From Pedobacter nototheniae (lineage in GTDB: Bacteria > Bacteroidota > Bacteroidia > Sphingobacteriales > Sphingobacteriaceae): a stretch of 64,000 bases of DNA. How positions within the stretch are numbered: position 1 is the stretch's first letter; each line of letters opens with the position of its first letter. The position numbers and the translations under genes are program-made. Shown here piece after piece: positions 35,270 through 44,100 of this stretch. The stretch is taken from positions 62,001 through 126,000 of the forward strand of contig NZ_RQRS01000012.1 of assembly GCF_004335085.1 (NCBI RefSeq), in the 5' to 3' direction. The notes beneath the pieces were generated by a model. That model saw nothing but the letters and a program-made list of their open reading frames with translations, was not told the DNA's origin and did not search any database.

Positions 35270-36628
35270 TTACATATTCAGCTTCCGGGTTTTATTTTGA
35301 AAACGCATAAATAACAAAACAGATGCAGTTAATAGCCCAAGCGTTAAACCATACCAAATACCATTTACACCCAAACCAAAAGTAATCCCCAATAGGTAAC
35401 CAACCGGAATCCCGATAACCCAATACGCTAAAAAAGTAATAAAAGTAGGCATGTTTACATCACCTATACCCCTTAAAACGCCCAAACCTACAACCTGTGT
35501 ACCATCAAACAATTGAAAAAAGCCAGCTATAATTAACAATTGTGAGGCAATTTTAATTACGCCCAAATCATCAGTAATAATAAAAGGCAATAGTTGATTG
35601 GCAAAAATGAATATCAACGCAGTAACAGTCATAAATGCCAAAATAACATGATAGCTTGCAATTGCAGATCTACGAAGATCAACGAAGTTACTTTTACCGA
35701 AATTATTCCCGGTTTTAATTGTTGCTGCAGATGCAACACCACTAGCAATCATATACGTCATGGCGGCCAAGCTAATGGCAATTTGGTGTGCAGCTTGTTC
35801 TACAGCCCCAATGGTACCAATTAATACGGCAGCACCACTAAATGCACTAATCTCAAAAGAGTACTGCATGGCTACAGGCATGCCAATTTTTATAATTTTA
35901 AGTGCTCTAACCTTATCAATAAACGTAGCCTTAAAATTAACCAGGTATTTTTTAAAGTTTTGTGATCTTAACACGTAAATGGTCATTACAATAGCCATTA
36001 AAATACGATCAATTAAAGTACTTAAACCAACACCTTTAACACCCATTGGCGTAATACCAAACATACCCTTTACAAAAATAACCCCTAAAATTACATTTAG
36101 CATGTTGCCCCAAATGGATACAAACATGGCCTGTTTTGTAAAGCCTAAACCTTCAGCAAATTGCTTAAAGGTTTGAAAAATTAATAACGGTATAATAGAA
36201 ATTGCAAGTAACCCCAAATAAGGTTTAGCATATTTTACTACGGCAGGTGTTTGATCCAGATGATCTATAATTAATAAAACACCAAAATGCACCAGTAAAT
36301 AAAGTACAATACCAACTATTGCATTTATTATTAAGCTGTTTGATAGTAACTTGCCACACTCAGTATAGTTTTGTCGCCCGTTTTCTTGCGCAATTAAAGG
36401 TGTTAAGCCATAAGAAATGCCAAGCCCAATAACCAGTACAAGCATAAAAATGCTATTTACTAATGATACTGCTGCCAATTGTTCGGTATCTGTAAAGTGC
36501 CCAACAATAATACTATCAGCCATGTGCACCAATGTATGCCCAAGTTGAGAGCCTACAATAGGCAAAGCCAAATGAAGATTTTCTTTATAGTAGGATTTAT
36601 ATTTAGTGTAAAATGTAGATATACTCAT
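35270..36628 (-). CDS. MATE-family efflux transporter
   Basis: The 452-residue protein has about 12 membrane helices and the MATE signatures LALPIVGSQLGHTLVHMADS at the N-terminus, GLGISYGLTPLIAQENG, and GMPVAMQYSFEISAFS at the start of the second half. Family members export cationic drugs or metabolites in exchange for Na+ or H+. It resembles the NorM group; the substrate is unknown. The stop codon lies 13 bp beyond the end of the minisatellite array. Confidence 0.93.
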   Translation of the reverse strand: MSISTFYTKYKSYYKENLHLALPIVGSQLGHTLVHMADSIIVGHFTDTEQLAAVSLVNSIFMLVLVIGLGISYGLTPLIAQENGRQNYTECGKLLSNSLIINAIVGIVLYLLVHFGVLLIIDHLDQTPAVVKYAKPYLGLLAISIIPLLIFQTFKQFAEGLGFTKQAMFVSIWGNMLNVILGVIFVKGMFGITPMGVKGVGLSTLIDRILMAIVMTIYVLRSQNFKKYLVNFKATFIDKVRALKIIKIGMPVAMQYSFEISAFSGAAVLIGTIGAVEQAAHQIAISLAAMTYMIASGVASAATIKTGNNFGKSNFVDLRRSAIASYHVILAFMTVTALIFIFANQLLPFIITDDLGVIKIASQLLIIAGFFQLFDGTQVVGLGVLRGIGDVNMPTFITFLAYWVIGIPVGYLLGITFGLGVNGIWYGLTLGLLTASVLLFMRFQNKTRKLNM

Positions 36629-36853
36629 GTAAATGTTGCTTCAAAAAATAAATAAATACTTTTATGCGCCAAGCCATTTAATACATAAAAAAGCTTTAGG
36701 TGCTGAAAAACCAAATGATAATGTAATGCTAGAAAAAATGAAAGTTATTGTGGTAAGGTATAACTTATAGATTCTTTGCTTTACTAAGAATGACGTATAA
36801 AAGAGTAATAATGACGCAAAAATCGGGTTTTTAAACCACAATAAAAAAGAATT

Positions 36854-37483
36854 TTATTTAACTGCTGTAAAAAACTCTTCCTTTTCTGTAGTATGTGATT
36901 TAATAACATTAGTTAAAATCAAATTAACCAGTACCTTTTGCGCTTTCCGGTAAGAGCTTCGCAACAGTTTACTAAACTCCTTTAAAGTAATTCTTTCGTT
37001 TTCTGCCAAATACTCCAGCAACTTCTTTTCATTATCAGAGTAAGAAATCATTACACCATTACTTTTTTGATCCTGCTTTAGTACTTCAAGAATAATGCGG
37101 CTTGCTAATACACTTTTATCATCAATGCGAATATAGGCCCACCATTTTTTTTGATCGTCAAGCGCATAATGTGGTTTAGTATCACTTTCGGGTATGTTGG
37201 CAACCAGCACCAATTTATTATCCACATAAACCTCTTCAAAATAAGGCTCCAAAGCTGGTTTACAAAACTGGTGGGCAGATTTTAAGATCATATACTTTTC
37301 TTCCTCTTCTGATTTTACCCCCTTAATTGTACCATCATCAGCAACGCCAATTAAAAGTTTACCCCCTTTATTATTAGCAAATGCAACCAGGCTTTTAGCT
37401 ATTTTCTCATTATTGGTAATGGTTTTTTTAAAATCAAGCATTACACCTTCACCCTGTAAAATTAAACTCTTTATACCAGCCAT
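36854..37483 (-). CDS. Schlafen AlbA_2-domain protein
   Basis: The 209-residue protein has an AlbA_2/Schlafen domain at about 10-125: LQGEGVMLDFKKTITNNEKI, KSLVAFANNKGGKLLIGVAD and KPHYALDDQKKWWAYIRI. The C-terminus (150-205) looks like a winged helix (EKKLLEYLAENERITLKEFS). The pair suggests a nucleic-acid-binding regulator. It lies 10 bases after the DUF4442 gene on the same strand. A defence role is sometimes seen for AlbA_2 proteins, but nothing here proves it. Confidence 0.8.
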   Translation of the reverse strand: MAGIKSLILQGEGVMLDFKKTITNNEKIAKSLVAFANNKGGKLLIGVADDGTIKGVKSEEEEKYMILKSAHQFCKPALEPYFEEVYVDNKLVLVANIPESDTKPHYALDDQKKWWAYIRIDDKSVLASRIILEVLKQDQKSNGVMISYSDNEKKLLEYLAENERITLKEFSKLLRSSYRKAQKVLVNLILTNVIKSHTTEKEEFFTAVK

Positions 37484-37493
37484 AAATCATAAA

Positions 37494-37979
37494 TTAATAA
37501 GCAACACGTGGCGTTTCGCCTTGGTGCAGGTTTCGGATATATACTTCGTTCATCACTGTAGCACACAACTCACCATCCTTATTGGTAATTTCCATAGGAT
37601 AAGCCTTTACAAATTTGCCAACAGTTTTAAGGGCTTGTTCAGCATCAGCAATCATTTCATCAGTAATAGTAATGGTAAAGTATAACGTAGATCTACCAGG
37701 TTTTAAATACTGAATAGAAGCACTTTTTAACCAAACTCTAACTTTAAAACCACGCCGCTGCATTAATTGATCAAATAATAAAGCATAAAAAGGATCAGTT
37801 GCCGCATAAATTGTACCGCCAAAAATAGAACCGTTATAATTCTTGTTCCAAATACTTTTACTCAGCTTAACTGTGCAGCTCCTAAATTCGTTATCGAACT
37901 TTTTAACCCAAATGCGCTGAAAGAATAAGGGTGGATAGAAGCGCATTACCCACTTAAGGGTGTTTTGAGAAATGATCAT
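37494..37979 (-). CDS. DUF4442 hotdog-fold protein
   Basis: The 161-residue protein has the DUF4442 thioesterase-like pattern: MRFYPPLFFQRIWV, NKNYNGSIFGGTIYAATDPF, a long central helix and paired strands (KVRVWLKSASIQYLKPG, STLYFTITI). Related hotdog proteins hydrolyse acyl-CoA thioesters. No catalytic residue set can be assigned with confidence. It is the first gene of a two-gene unit with the AlbA_2 gene. Confidence 0.8.
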   Translation of the reverse strand: MIISQNTLKWVMRFYPPLFFQRIWVKKFDNEFRSCTVKLSKSIWNKNYNGSIFGGTIYAATDPFYALLFDQLMQRRGFKVRVWLKSASIQYLKPGRSTLYFTITITDEMIADAEQALKTVGKFVKAYPMEITNKDGELCATVMNEVYIRNLHQGETPRVAY

Positions 37980-38058
37980 AATAGCTAATATCAGAAAGTT
38001 TTGTCACCTTTTAAAGTTTTAGAGATGATGTTTAAGTAATATTTTAGTAAATTAGACT

Positions 38059-38367
38059 ATGCATATTTACGATACAGTTACTGCGGCACTTGCCGACCTT
38101 GATAAGAGAGGTTATGAGTTAGATTTTAACCTGACATCAGAATGTTTAGAGTGTAAAGAAATAGATTTACGCTTAATGCCCGAAGAGTTTGAAATTGATG
38201 AGGTTTATCGTTTTGAAGGAATGACAGATCCAGCAGATAGTGCTGTTGTATACGCAATATCGTCAAATGTAGGCAACCTAAAAGGAGTTTTAGTAGATGC
38301 TTATGGTGTTTATGCAGAAAATGTTTCGCCAGAATTACTTAATAAATTAAAGGTTCATCACGATTAA
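38059..38367 (+). CDS. small conserved hypothetical protein
   Basis: The 102-residue acidic protein (MHIYDTVTAALADLDKRGYE...) contains two cysteines in TSECLECKEIDLRLMPEEF and a C-terminal strand-helix part (YAISSNVGNLKGVLVDAYGV). Proteins like this in Bacteroidota have been labelled phosphoribosylpyrophosphate synthetase, which looks wrong since the PRPP-binding site is absent. It is cytosolic and its role is unknown. Confidence 0.7.
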   Translation: MHIYDTVTAALADLDKRGYELDFNLTSECLECKEIDLRLMPEEFEIDEVYRFEGMTDPADSAVVYAISSNVGNLKGVLVDAYGVYAENVSPELLNKLKVHHD

Positions 38368-38443
38368 AGAACGCTCCATCCAGAAAAAAAAATAAAACCA
38401 AATGATTATAAGGTTGTTGTGCTTATAGATAACAACAAAACCT

Positions 38444-38650
38444 ATGAAAAGAATAATTTTAAGTCTTGCTTTTGCTGGTTCGTTAATGATAGCCACATCA
38501 GCATGCAATTCATCTAAAAATATGGCTGGTTCTTCAGACAGTACAACGATGGATACGACCAAAACGGCACCAATGGATACATCAAAAACAACTCCAATGG
38601 ATACCACTAAAAAAATGCCTGATACAACGAAAAAAATGCCACCTATGTAG
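38444..38650 (+). CDS. small repetitive lipoprotein
   Basis: The 68-residue protein has a lipoprotein signal (SLMIATSACNSSKN, Cys about 21) and then a low-complexity tail built from TTPMDTTK-like units (MDTTKTAPMDTSKTTPMDTT). It is probably a small membrane-attached protein of unknown role. A strong terminator follows directly. Confidence 0.6.
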   Translation: MKRIILSLAFAGSLMIATSACNSSKNMAGSSDSTTMDTTKTAPMDTSKTTPMDTTKKMPDTTKKMPPM

Positions 38651-38655
38651 GCAGG

Positions 38656-38685
38656 AAAGTCCCGATGAAAATCGGGACTTTTTTA
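38656..38685 (+). terminator. terminator after small lipoprotein
   Basis: AAAGTCCCGAT (38656-38666) and ATCGGGACTTT (38671-38681) pair over 11 bases around a GAAA tetraloop, with a T tail. Confidence 0.9.
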
Positions 38686-38754
38686 TTTTAAATCTATTTT
38701 TTTTATTTGGACGAATTTGTACTTTCAGCAATTAAATCTTCAACCAAATAAATA

Positions 38755-39984
38755 ATGGAATCCCAAACCACAAACAACCGTAATATTATCTTTTTAGTTA
38801 TTGTAGCCGCACTAGGCTATTTTGTAGATATTTACGACCTTGTTTTATTCTCTGTAGTACGAGTAAAAAGCCTAACTGAAATAGGTGTTTCGGCGGCAGA
38901 TTTAAAAGAAAACGGAATTTTTATCATCAACATGCAAATGTTCGGTTTACTTTTAGGTGGTTTACTTTGGGGTATTTTAGGCGATAAGCTTGGAAGAATA
39001 AAAGTACTTTTTGGTTCCATTTTACTCTACTCATTAGCCAATATTGCCAATGGTTTTGCTACTTCGGTAAATAATTATGCCGCTATTCGCTTTATTGCAG
39101 GCATTGGCTTAGCTGGCGAATTAGGCGCAGGTATTACCCTGGTTACCGAAACCATGGATAAAGAAAAACGCGGCTACGGCACCATGATTGTAGCAGGAGT
39201 GGGGCTTTTGGGTGCAGCTGCAGCAACTTTAATCTCCGAAAACTTTAGGTGGCAAACTTCATATTTTGTGGGCGGCAGTATGGGGTTGGTTTTACTTTTA
39301 CTACGTGTTGGTACATTCGAATCTAACATGTTTAAAAGCGTTGTAAAATCCTCTGAGGTATCAAAAGGGAACTTTCTAATGCTTTTTAGTGATAAAAAAA
39401 GATTCTTAAAATATTTGTATTGTATTTTAATTGGCATTCCCTTATGGTTTGTAGTAGGCGTTCTGGTTACACTTTCACCTGAGTTTGGAAAAGAACTACA
39501 TTCTACTGAGCTCTTAAATGCAGGTACAGGAATTATGTTTACCTATTTTGGAATTGCCATAGGCGATGTAGTTACCGGATTATTAGCTCAAGTACTTAAA
39601 TCGAGAAGAAAGACTGTAATTATATTTCACCTTTTATCTGCAATTAGTGTAATTGTTTATTTAACCAGTTATGGTTTAAATGGGCAAACCTTCATTTACT
39701 TATGCTTATTTATGGGGTTCTCTGTAGGCTATTGGGCTACCTTTGTAACTATTGCAGCAGAACAATTTGGCACCAATATCCGCGCAACAGTAACCACCAC
39801 AGCGCCCAATTTTGTACGTGGAGCACTTATTCCTATTAATTTCCTATTTGTTTTTCTGGCCAAAAAATACAGCAATATTACCGCAGGCTTTATTTTGATG
39901 GGCATTTTAACCATAATTGCAGTTTTTGCACTTAGCCAGCTTAAAGAAAGCTTTAATAAAGATTTAAATTATCTGGAAGAATAA
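38755..39984 (+). CDS. MFS transporter
   Basis: The 409-residue protein has 12 predicted membrane helices. Family signatures are GLLLGGLLWGILGDKLGRIK (loop 2-3, with D and R), RFIAGIGLAGELGAGITLV in helix 4, and a second-half repeat with LKSRRKTVI. The pattern fits the metabolite-proton symporter branch of the major facilitator superfamily. The substrate is unknown and the neighbours do not help. It stands alone between two terminators or gaps. Confidence 0.88.
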   Translation: MESQTTNNRNIIFLVIVAALGYFVDIYDLVLFSVVRVKSLTEIGVSAADLKENGIFIINMQMFGLLLGGLLWGILGDKLGRIKVLFGSILLYSLANIANGFATSVNNYAAIRFIAGIGLAGELGAGITLVTETMDKEKRGYGTMIVAGVGLLGAAAATLISENFRWQTSYFVGGSMGLVLLLLRVGTFESNMFKSVVKSSEVSKGNFLMLFSDKKRFLKYLYCILIGIPLWFVVGVLVTLSPEFGKELHSTELLNAGTGIMFTYFGIAIGDVVTGLLAQVLKSRRKTVIIFHLLSAISVIVYLTSYGLNGQTFIYLCLFMGFSVGYWATFVTIAAEQFGTNIRATVTTTAPNFVRGALIPINFLFVFLAKKYSNITAGFILMGILTIIAVFALSQLKESFNKDLNYLEE

Positions 39985-40132
39985 AAGTGCCACCTTTTAT
40001 AGAATGAATGATATTTTGTAGCAACAAAGTAATGTTCAACCTATATACTGTCAATAAATTGTACTATCTAAACTTAATTAAAAATTGCTAAATGAATAGC
40101 CTTAAATTTGTTTCTACAAAAGATCAGGAGCC

Positions 40133-41026
40133 ATGTTTAAAGAAGAAGTAGCCGAAAGGTATCAGCAAATTCAGGATGAGATTTGCAGAGGATTAGAAAT
40201 TGCAGATGGAAAGGGCAAATTTGAAGAAGAACTTTGGCAGCGTGAAGGTGGGGGCGGTGGTCGTACCCGAATTTTGCAAAATGGTAACATTATTGAAAAA
40301 GGTGGTGTAAATTTTTCTGCAGTTTACGGCAAACTACCCGAAGCTGTTAAAAAGGCTTTCAACGTTACTGAAGAAGATTTTTTTGCTACCGGAGTTTCTA
40401 TCGTAATACATCCAAATCATCCTTTGGTACCCATAATTCACATGAATATCAGGTATTTTGAATTAAACGAAAATACACGTTGGTTTGGTGGTGGTATAGA
40501 TTTAACACCGCATTATGTTTTTGAAAATGATGCACGTTTCTTTCATCACAAACTTAAAGATGCTTGTGACGAATTTAATCCAGACTTTTACCCGAAGTTT
40601 AAAACTCATGCCGATGATTATTTTTTCATCAAGCACCGTGAGGAAACCCGAGGTATAGGTGGTATTTTTTATGACAGATTAAAACCAGAAAACACCAGCC
40701 TCTCCTGGTCTGAAATATTAGATTTTTCTATTAACGTAGGCGAAACCTTTTTACCAATTTATACAGAACTGATTGATAGAAACCGTGAAAAAGAATTTAC
40801 AGAGAAACAAAAAGAATGGCAATTTCATCGCCGAAGCCGTTATGTAGAGTTTAATCTGGTTTATGATTCTGGTACTAAATTTGGATTAGAAACCAACGGG
40901 CGAATAGAATCTATATTGATGAGTTTGCCACCTCAGGCAAATTGGGGTTATAATGTGCAGCCCGAAAAGGGATCTGAAGAAGATAAAACAATCCAACTAC
41001 TTAAAAAAGGAATCAATTGGGTTTAA
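40133..41026 (+). CDS. hemF: oxygen-dependent coproporphyrinogen III oxidase
   Basis: The 297-residue protein matches HemF, which converts coproporphyrinogen III to protoporphyrinogen IX with oxygen. It shows GGGGGRTRILQNGNIIEKGG, VSIVIHPNHPLVPIIHMNIR, RWFGGGIDLTPHYVFENDAR, RRGRYVEFN-like RRSRYVEFNLVYD and the closing SLPPQANWGYN. Length is normal and no signal is present. It is convergent with the endonuclease V gene; the coding ends overlap by 4 bases and share a terminator. Confidence 0.97.
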   Translation: MFKEEVAERYQQIQDEICRGLEIADGKGKFEEELWQREGGGGGRTRILQNGNIIEKGGVNFSAVYGKLPEAVKKAFNVTEEDFFATGVSIVIHPNHPLVPIIHMNIRYFELNENTRWFGGGIDLTPHYVFENDARFFHHKLKDACDEFNPDFYPKFKTHADDYFFIKHREETRGIGGIFYDRLKPENTSLSWSEILDFSINVGETFLPIYTELIDRNREKEFTEKQKEWQFHRRSRYVEFNLVYDSGTKFGLETNGRIESILMSLPPQANWGYNVQPEKGSEEDKTIQLLKKGINWV

Positions 41027-41721
41027 AATAAGGTTAAAGGCTGGCTTTTATAATGAAAGCCAGCCTTTAATTTGCCTGTCCTAAAATCATTTACCAAATC
41101 GTGAATTAATCTTGTCGGCTCAGGTATTCTATAATTTCCAATGCACTTTTTCATTATTTCCAAAGCCTGTTCTGAAGTAATTAAATGCCCCGCTGATATA
41201 TAAACAGGCTCATTATTATCCTTCGTTCTTAATGCATAACCCAAAGTTTCTCCATGACTTTTTATTTGAGTAAAGCTATACTTTGATTTCTCAGGTAAAT
41301 GATTATCTCCATATAAAATGCTTTTAGCACATCCAATTGTAGGTTGATTAGCTAAAACGCCAAAGTGGGATGCAACACCCATGCGGCGAGGATGTAGAAT
41401 GCCATTTCCATCCAACACCAAAACATCAGGTTTAACAGGAATTAAATCCCAAACCTTTAACAATGCCGGTACTTCTTTAAAACCTAAATATCCAGGCTGG
41501 TAGGGGAAAGTCGTTTCATAAGTTTCAAGCGCATAAGATTGTACAATCATTTCTGGAAAGCTTAAAATCACGATTCCAGCATACATAGTTGAACTTCCTT
41601 TATCAAATGAAATGTCTGCACCAGCAATGGAATTAATCTTTTTTAATGGCTCGAAAACAAGTTTTTTAGCTAATTCGATTTGCAAAGTATCTGCCTGAGG
41701 GAAAGTAAAATGGTCGTACAT
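41023..41721 (-). CDS. nfi: endonuclease V
   Basis: The 232-residue protein matches endonuclease V, which nicks DNA beside deoxyinosine. It has IAGADISFDKGSSTMYAGIV with the first metal Asp, YQPGYLGFKEVPALLKVWDL (the PYIPG-like wedge), VLVLDGNGILHPRRMGVASH with the second metal Asp, and the C-terminal EPTRLIHDLVND. Length fits. It overlaps hemF by 4 bases tail to tail. Confidence 0.95.
   Translation of the reverse strand: MYDHFTFPQADTLQIELAKKLVFEPLKKINSIAGADISFDKGSSTMYAGIVILSFPEMIVQSYALETYETTFPYQPGYLGFKEVPALLKVWDLIPVKPDVLVLDGNGILHPRRMGVASHFGVLANQPTIGCAKSILYGDNHLPEKSKYSFTQIKSHGETLGYALRTKDNNEPVYISAGHLITSEQALEIMKKCIGNYRIPEPTRLIHDLVNDFRTGKLKAGFHYKSQPLTLF
41034..41070. terminator. bidirectional terminator inside nfi 3' end
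   Basis: TTAAAGGCTGGCTTT (41034-41048) and AAAGCCAGCCTTTAA (41056-41070) form a perfect 15-bp stem just past the hemF stop. It lies inside the last codons of the nfi gene, serving the convergent pair. Confidence 0.85.
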
Positions 41722-41841
41722 GTTAATGTTATAACAAATAGCTTACAGTTTTAGTTCATTAATTATGGAAATTAAAATATTATCAATTATTTAAGATTAA
41801 ATCCATTATATTTCTACATTCTTATATTTTCAACTTTTGCA

Positions 41842-42300
41842 ATGAGCCAGCAGAACAATCAATTTCTAATGATGAATTATCATCAGTTTATCGAAAAAAA
41901 AGATTTTATAGATAGTGATAAATATGAGTCGATTTATGTATTTAACGATTCTACGTTAATTTTTCCAGTTTTAAATGGAGAAAATTTACCTACAAACGGT
42001 GTTGTTTTTGAAATACCGTCTTGGATTAATAAATTCAAAATGGTGAAATCAATTGCATTTATTGGATTATATATTTATGATATTCCAAATGAAATTTATA
42101 CGCTAAGCCATTTAGAAGAGTTAACACTTTCCTTAGCTAGAAATAGTAATATTGATAAAGTTGCAGAAAAGATTGGCAGAATAAAAACGCTGAAAAGATT
42201 ATTAATAAATGGATCCGCTCTTAGTTCAACAGAGTTCGAATTACTTAAAAGTAAGCTTCCTAGAATTAAGGTTAGCGATGGAATGGAAGACTTAAATTGA
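41842..42300 (+). CDS. leucine-rich-repeat-like hypothetical protein
   Basis: The 152-residue protein has two LRR-like units in its C-terminal half (YDIPNEIYTLSHLEELTLSL, KIGRIKTLKRLLINGSALSS). There is no signal. The base composition is very AT-rich. It lies 8 bases before the GNAT gene, and both lie next to the dif-like site. The function is unknown. Confidence 0.6.
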   Translation: MSQQNNQFLMMNYHQFIEKKDFIDSDKYESIYVFNDSTLIFPVLNGENLPTNGVVFEIPSWINKFKMVKSIAFIGLYIYDIPNEIYTLSHLEELTLSLARNSNIDKVAEKIGRIKTLKRLLINGSALSSTEFELLKSKLPRIKVSDGMEDLN

Positions 42301-42308
42301 TTTAAAAT

Positions 42309-42809
42309 ATGAAAAAATTTCCCATATTAACAACTGAAAGATTGATTCTCCGCCAATTAACAGATAGTGATATTCAGGAAATATTTCTTCTTCGTTCTGA
42401 CCCTTTGATAAATAAATATCTTAATAGGCAGCCTAGTAATACTTTGGAAGATGCATTGAAATTTATTGATAGAATAAAAAATAATAATTTTTCTTATTGG
42501 GCAATTACACAGAAAGAAATTAAAGGACTTATAGGTACAATTTGTCTCTTTGACTTTTCTGAAGAAAATAAAAAATGTGAAATTGGATATGAACTTTTAA
42601 CCGAATTTCAAGGAAAGGGTATTATGAGTGAGGCAGCAAAAAAAATAATTGAGTACTCAATTGAAACTATTGGTATAAAAACAATTGATGCTTATACACA
42701 TAAGGACAACCAAAGTTCAAATAATCTTCTTACAAAACTCAAGTTTGAACATATTAGTAGTGATGATGAGAGAAATTCGAATTTAATTTTATACCGAAAG
42801 TATATTTAA
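42309..42809 (+). CDS. GNAT-family [18 protein letters not shown] (RimJ/RimL-like)
   Basis: The 166-residue protein has the GNAT fold: PILTTERLILRQLTDSDIQE, WAITQKEIKGLIGTICLF, and the acetyl-CoA loop ELLTEFQGKGIMSEAAKKII, followed by DAYTHKDNQSSNNLLTKLKF. It acetylates an amino group of a protein or small molecule; which one is unknown. It is the last host gene before the prophage left end. Confidence 0.88.
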   Translation: MKKFPILTTERLILRQLTDSDIQEIFLLRSDPLINKYLNRQPSNTLEDALKFIDRIKNNNFSYWAITQKEIKGLIGTICLFDFSEENKKCEIGYELLTEFQGKGIMSEAAKKIIEYSIETIGIKTIDAYTHKDNQSSNNLLTKLKFEHISSDDERNSNLILYRKYI

Positions 42810-42838
42810 CTATGGTTACGTTGTTTGAAGCAAGTATT

Positions 42839-42866
42839 ATGTCTTATAATTAATATTATGTTAAGT
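42839..42866 (+). promoter_or_regulatory. dif-like XerC/XerD site (attL)
   Basis: The 28-bp site reads XerC arm ATGTCTTATAA, centre TTAATA, XerD arm TTATGTTAAGT. It matches the E. coli dif at about 20 of 28 places, and at 10 of 11 in the XerD arm. It lies between convergent host genes, as expected for the chromosome dimer-resolution site, and it marks the left end of the prophage. Both arms appear intact, so it may still work as dif. Confidence 0.75.
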
Positions 42867-42873
42867 TGAAACG

Positions 42874-42889
42874 ATAGACTTTCGTCTAT
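42874..42889 (+). other. small hairpin at prophage left end
   Basis: ATAGAC (42874-42879) pairs with GTCTAT (42884-42889) around TTTC. In the circular phage genome it would lie next to the large attP hairpin, so it may be part of the same folded region. Confidence 0.45.
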
Positions 42890-42915
42890 GTCGATCAACA
42901 AAACTATTATTAATT

Positions 42916-43230
42916 ATGAAAAAAACAACAAAGAAAGAAGCTTTCTTTAACATCCTACTCCGTTATCTACGTGAGAAAAATTCTACAGTAAAAACCATAA
43001 ACAGCACGTATATAAGCGTAACAAGCGGTTTACTCGGTGGCTTAACATTTATTGCCGACAAATGTCGTGTTAAAGTTTTTAAGCAATTAACCAATCATGA
43101 TTTTAAAAAGGTTAATATTTCGATTGACATAAGTGTCAATTATTCTATTGAAACATTGCTATACAAGCTTTTTAGATTTGAGTTTATAAGTGAAACTTCG
43201 TATTCTAAATTAGTTGCTAATCATGGCTAA
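42916..43230 (+). CDS. prophage hypothetical protein 1
   Basis: The 104-residue basic protein (MKKTTKKEAFFNILLRYLRE...) has no signal or clear membrane helix. It is the first gene after the left attachment site and may be an early regulator or replication helper. No family was recognised. Its stop overlaps the next start by 8 bases. Confidence 0.6.
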   Translation: MKKTTKKEAFFNILLRYLREKNSTVKTINSTYISVTSGLLGGLTFIADKCRVKVFKQLTNHDFKKVNISIDISVNYSIETLLYKLFRFEFISETSYSKLVANHG

Positions 43231-43561
43231 GATTATTCAAGTTGCATTTAATGCAGTTTGCCAGGCAAAAAGAAATGCGGAGTTTGGTAGAGATACTTTT
43301 ATAGATGGACGTACTTATTTGCAGGATTCTGCTATACGTACAATATTTAGGACTTATCCTATTCGTAATGTGGTTCAAATTGATTTCTCCGCTCCATACC
43401 TCAATTACACTGTTCATACAACTTGTAACAGATTGTTGCTGTTTAAGATTGATGAACTTGGATTGTTTGTCATAAAAACGATTCCGTTTTTCGGTGGCAA
43501 TAATACCCCTTTTAAAAAACCTATTGTTTTATCTTCTAATGCTCAGAGTTCATGTCTTTAA
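43223..43561 (+). CDS. prophage hypothetical protein 2
   Basis: ATG 43223 gives 112 residues (MAKIIQVAFNAVCQAKRNAE...); an upstream TTG at 43214 lies deeper in the preceding gene. The protein is basic and strand-rich, with VVQIDFSAPYLNYTVHTTCN. It overlaps both its neighbours by about 8-10 bases, typical of compact phage genomes. No function can be given. Confidence 0.6.
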   Translation: MAKIIQVAFNAVCQAKRNAEFGRDTFIDGRTYLQDSAIRTIFRTYPIRNVVQIDFSAPYLNYTVHTTCNRLLLFKIDELGLFVIKTIPFFGGNNTPFKKPIVLSSNAQSSCL

Positions 43562-43719
43562 TTAAGAAAAAATATAAGCGTACAAAGAAACCTATTGAAG
43601 CTTATTCTTTAATGTTTGCTGGTCTTGGTTTTTTATCTCAAACCTCGTTTACATGGGCAAATGATAATGTTTTAAAATCTATTTTAAACGGTTCTCGTGA
43701 TGTGGAGTTACGTTCTTAG
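43552..43719 (+). CDS. prophage small basic protein 3
   Basis: The 55-residue frame starts with ATG 43552, overlapping the previous stop by 10 bases. A Lys/Arg-rich head (MSLIKKKYKRTKKP) is followed by a short hydrophobic stretch (SLMFAGLGFL) and a polar tail. It could be a DNA-binding or membrane-associated miniprotein. Confidence 0.5.
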   Translation: MSLIKKKYKRTKKPIEAYSLMFAGLGFLSQTSFTWANDNVLKSILNGSRDVELRS

Positions 43720-43738
43720 CCTCCCCCATCGCCTTTTT

Positions 43739-43831
43739 ATGGCTCTTATTGTTTATCCTTTAATTGCTTGTATTCTCTGCGTTTTATTATGGATTATGTT
43801 TTTAGTATTATTTATAATCTCATTTTTTTAA
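43739..43831 (+). CDS. prophage 30-residue membrane peptide
   Basis: This 30-codon frame encodes almost only hydrophobic residues (MALIVYPLIACILCVLLWIM and on to FIISFF), one full membrane helix. Its TAA is followed directly by the ATG of the next gene, with no spacer, which supports coupled translation. It could be a minor virion membrane protein; its small size keeps confidence low. Confidence 0.45.
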   Translation: MALIVYPLIACILCVLLWIMFLVLFIISFF

Positions 43832-44044
43832 ATGTCATCTAAGAAAATAGGCTTTAATGTTATTGTGAAAGTGGATAATACTAAATTTATAAAGTATAGA
43901 AACGTCACAAATTTTAACAGTATGATAAACTACCTCAACCAACATTTTGTTGGTTGGCGGTGGTTTAATTACTATTCACGTGTTAAACCTTACAATCAAA
44001 TAGGCAGTTATTCGCCAAAATCGGGTTACTTAACGATTACTTAA
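43832..44044 (+). CDS. prophage hypothetical protein 5
   Basis: The 70-residue basic protein (MSSKKIGFNVIVKVDNTKFI...) is strand-rich with many Tyr and Asn and no membrane segment. It starts at the base after the previous stop. No family was recognised; a small nucleic-acid-binding role is possible from its charge. Confidence 0.55.
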   Translation: MSSKKIGFNVIVKVDNTKFIKYRNVTNFNSMINYLNQHFVGWRWFNYYSRVKPYNQIGSYSPKSGYLTIT

Positions 44045-44100
44045 ATCTTTCGGCATCTCTTTTAAACCATTCATCATTTAAGCAAAAAGCTAATTCTTTT

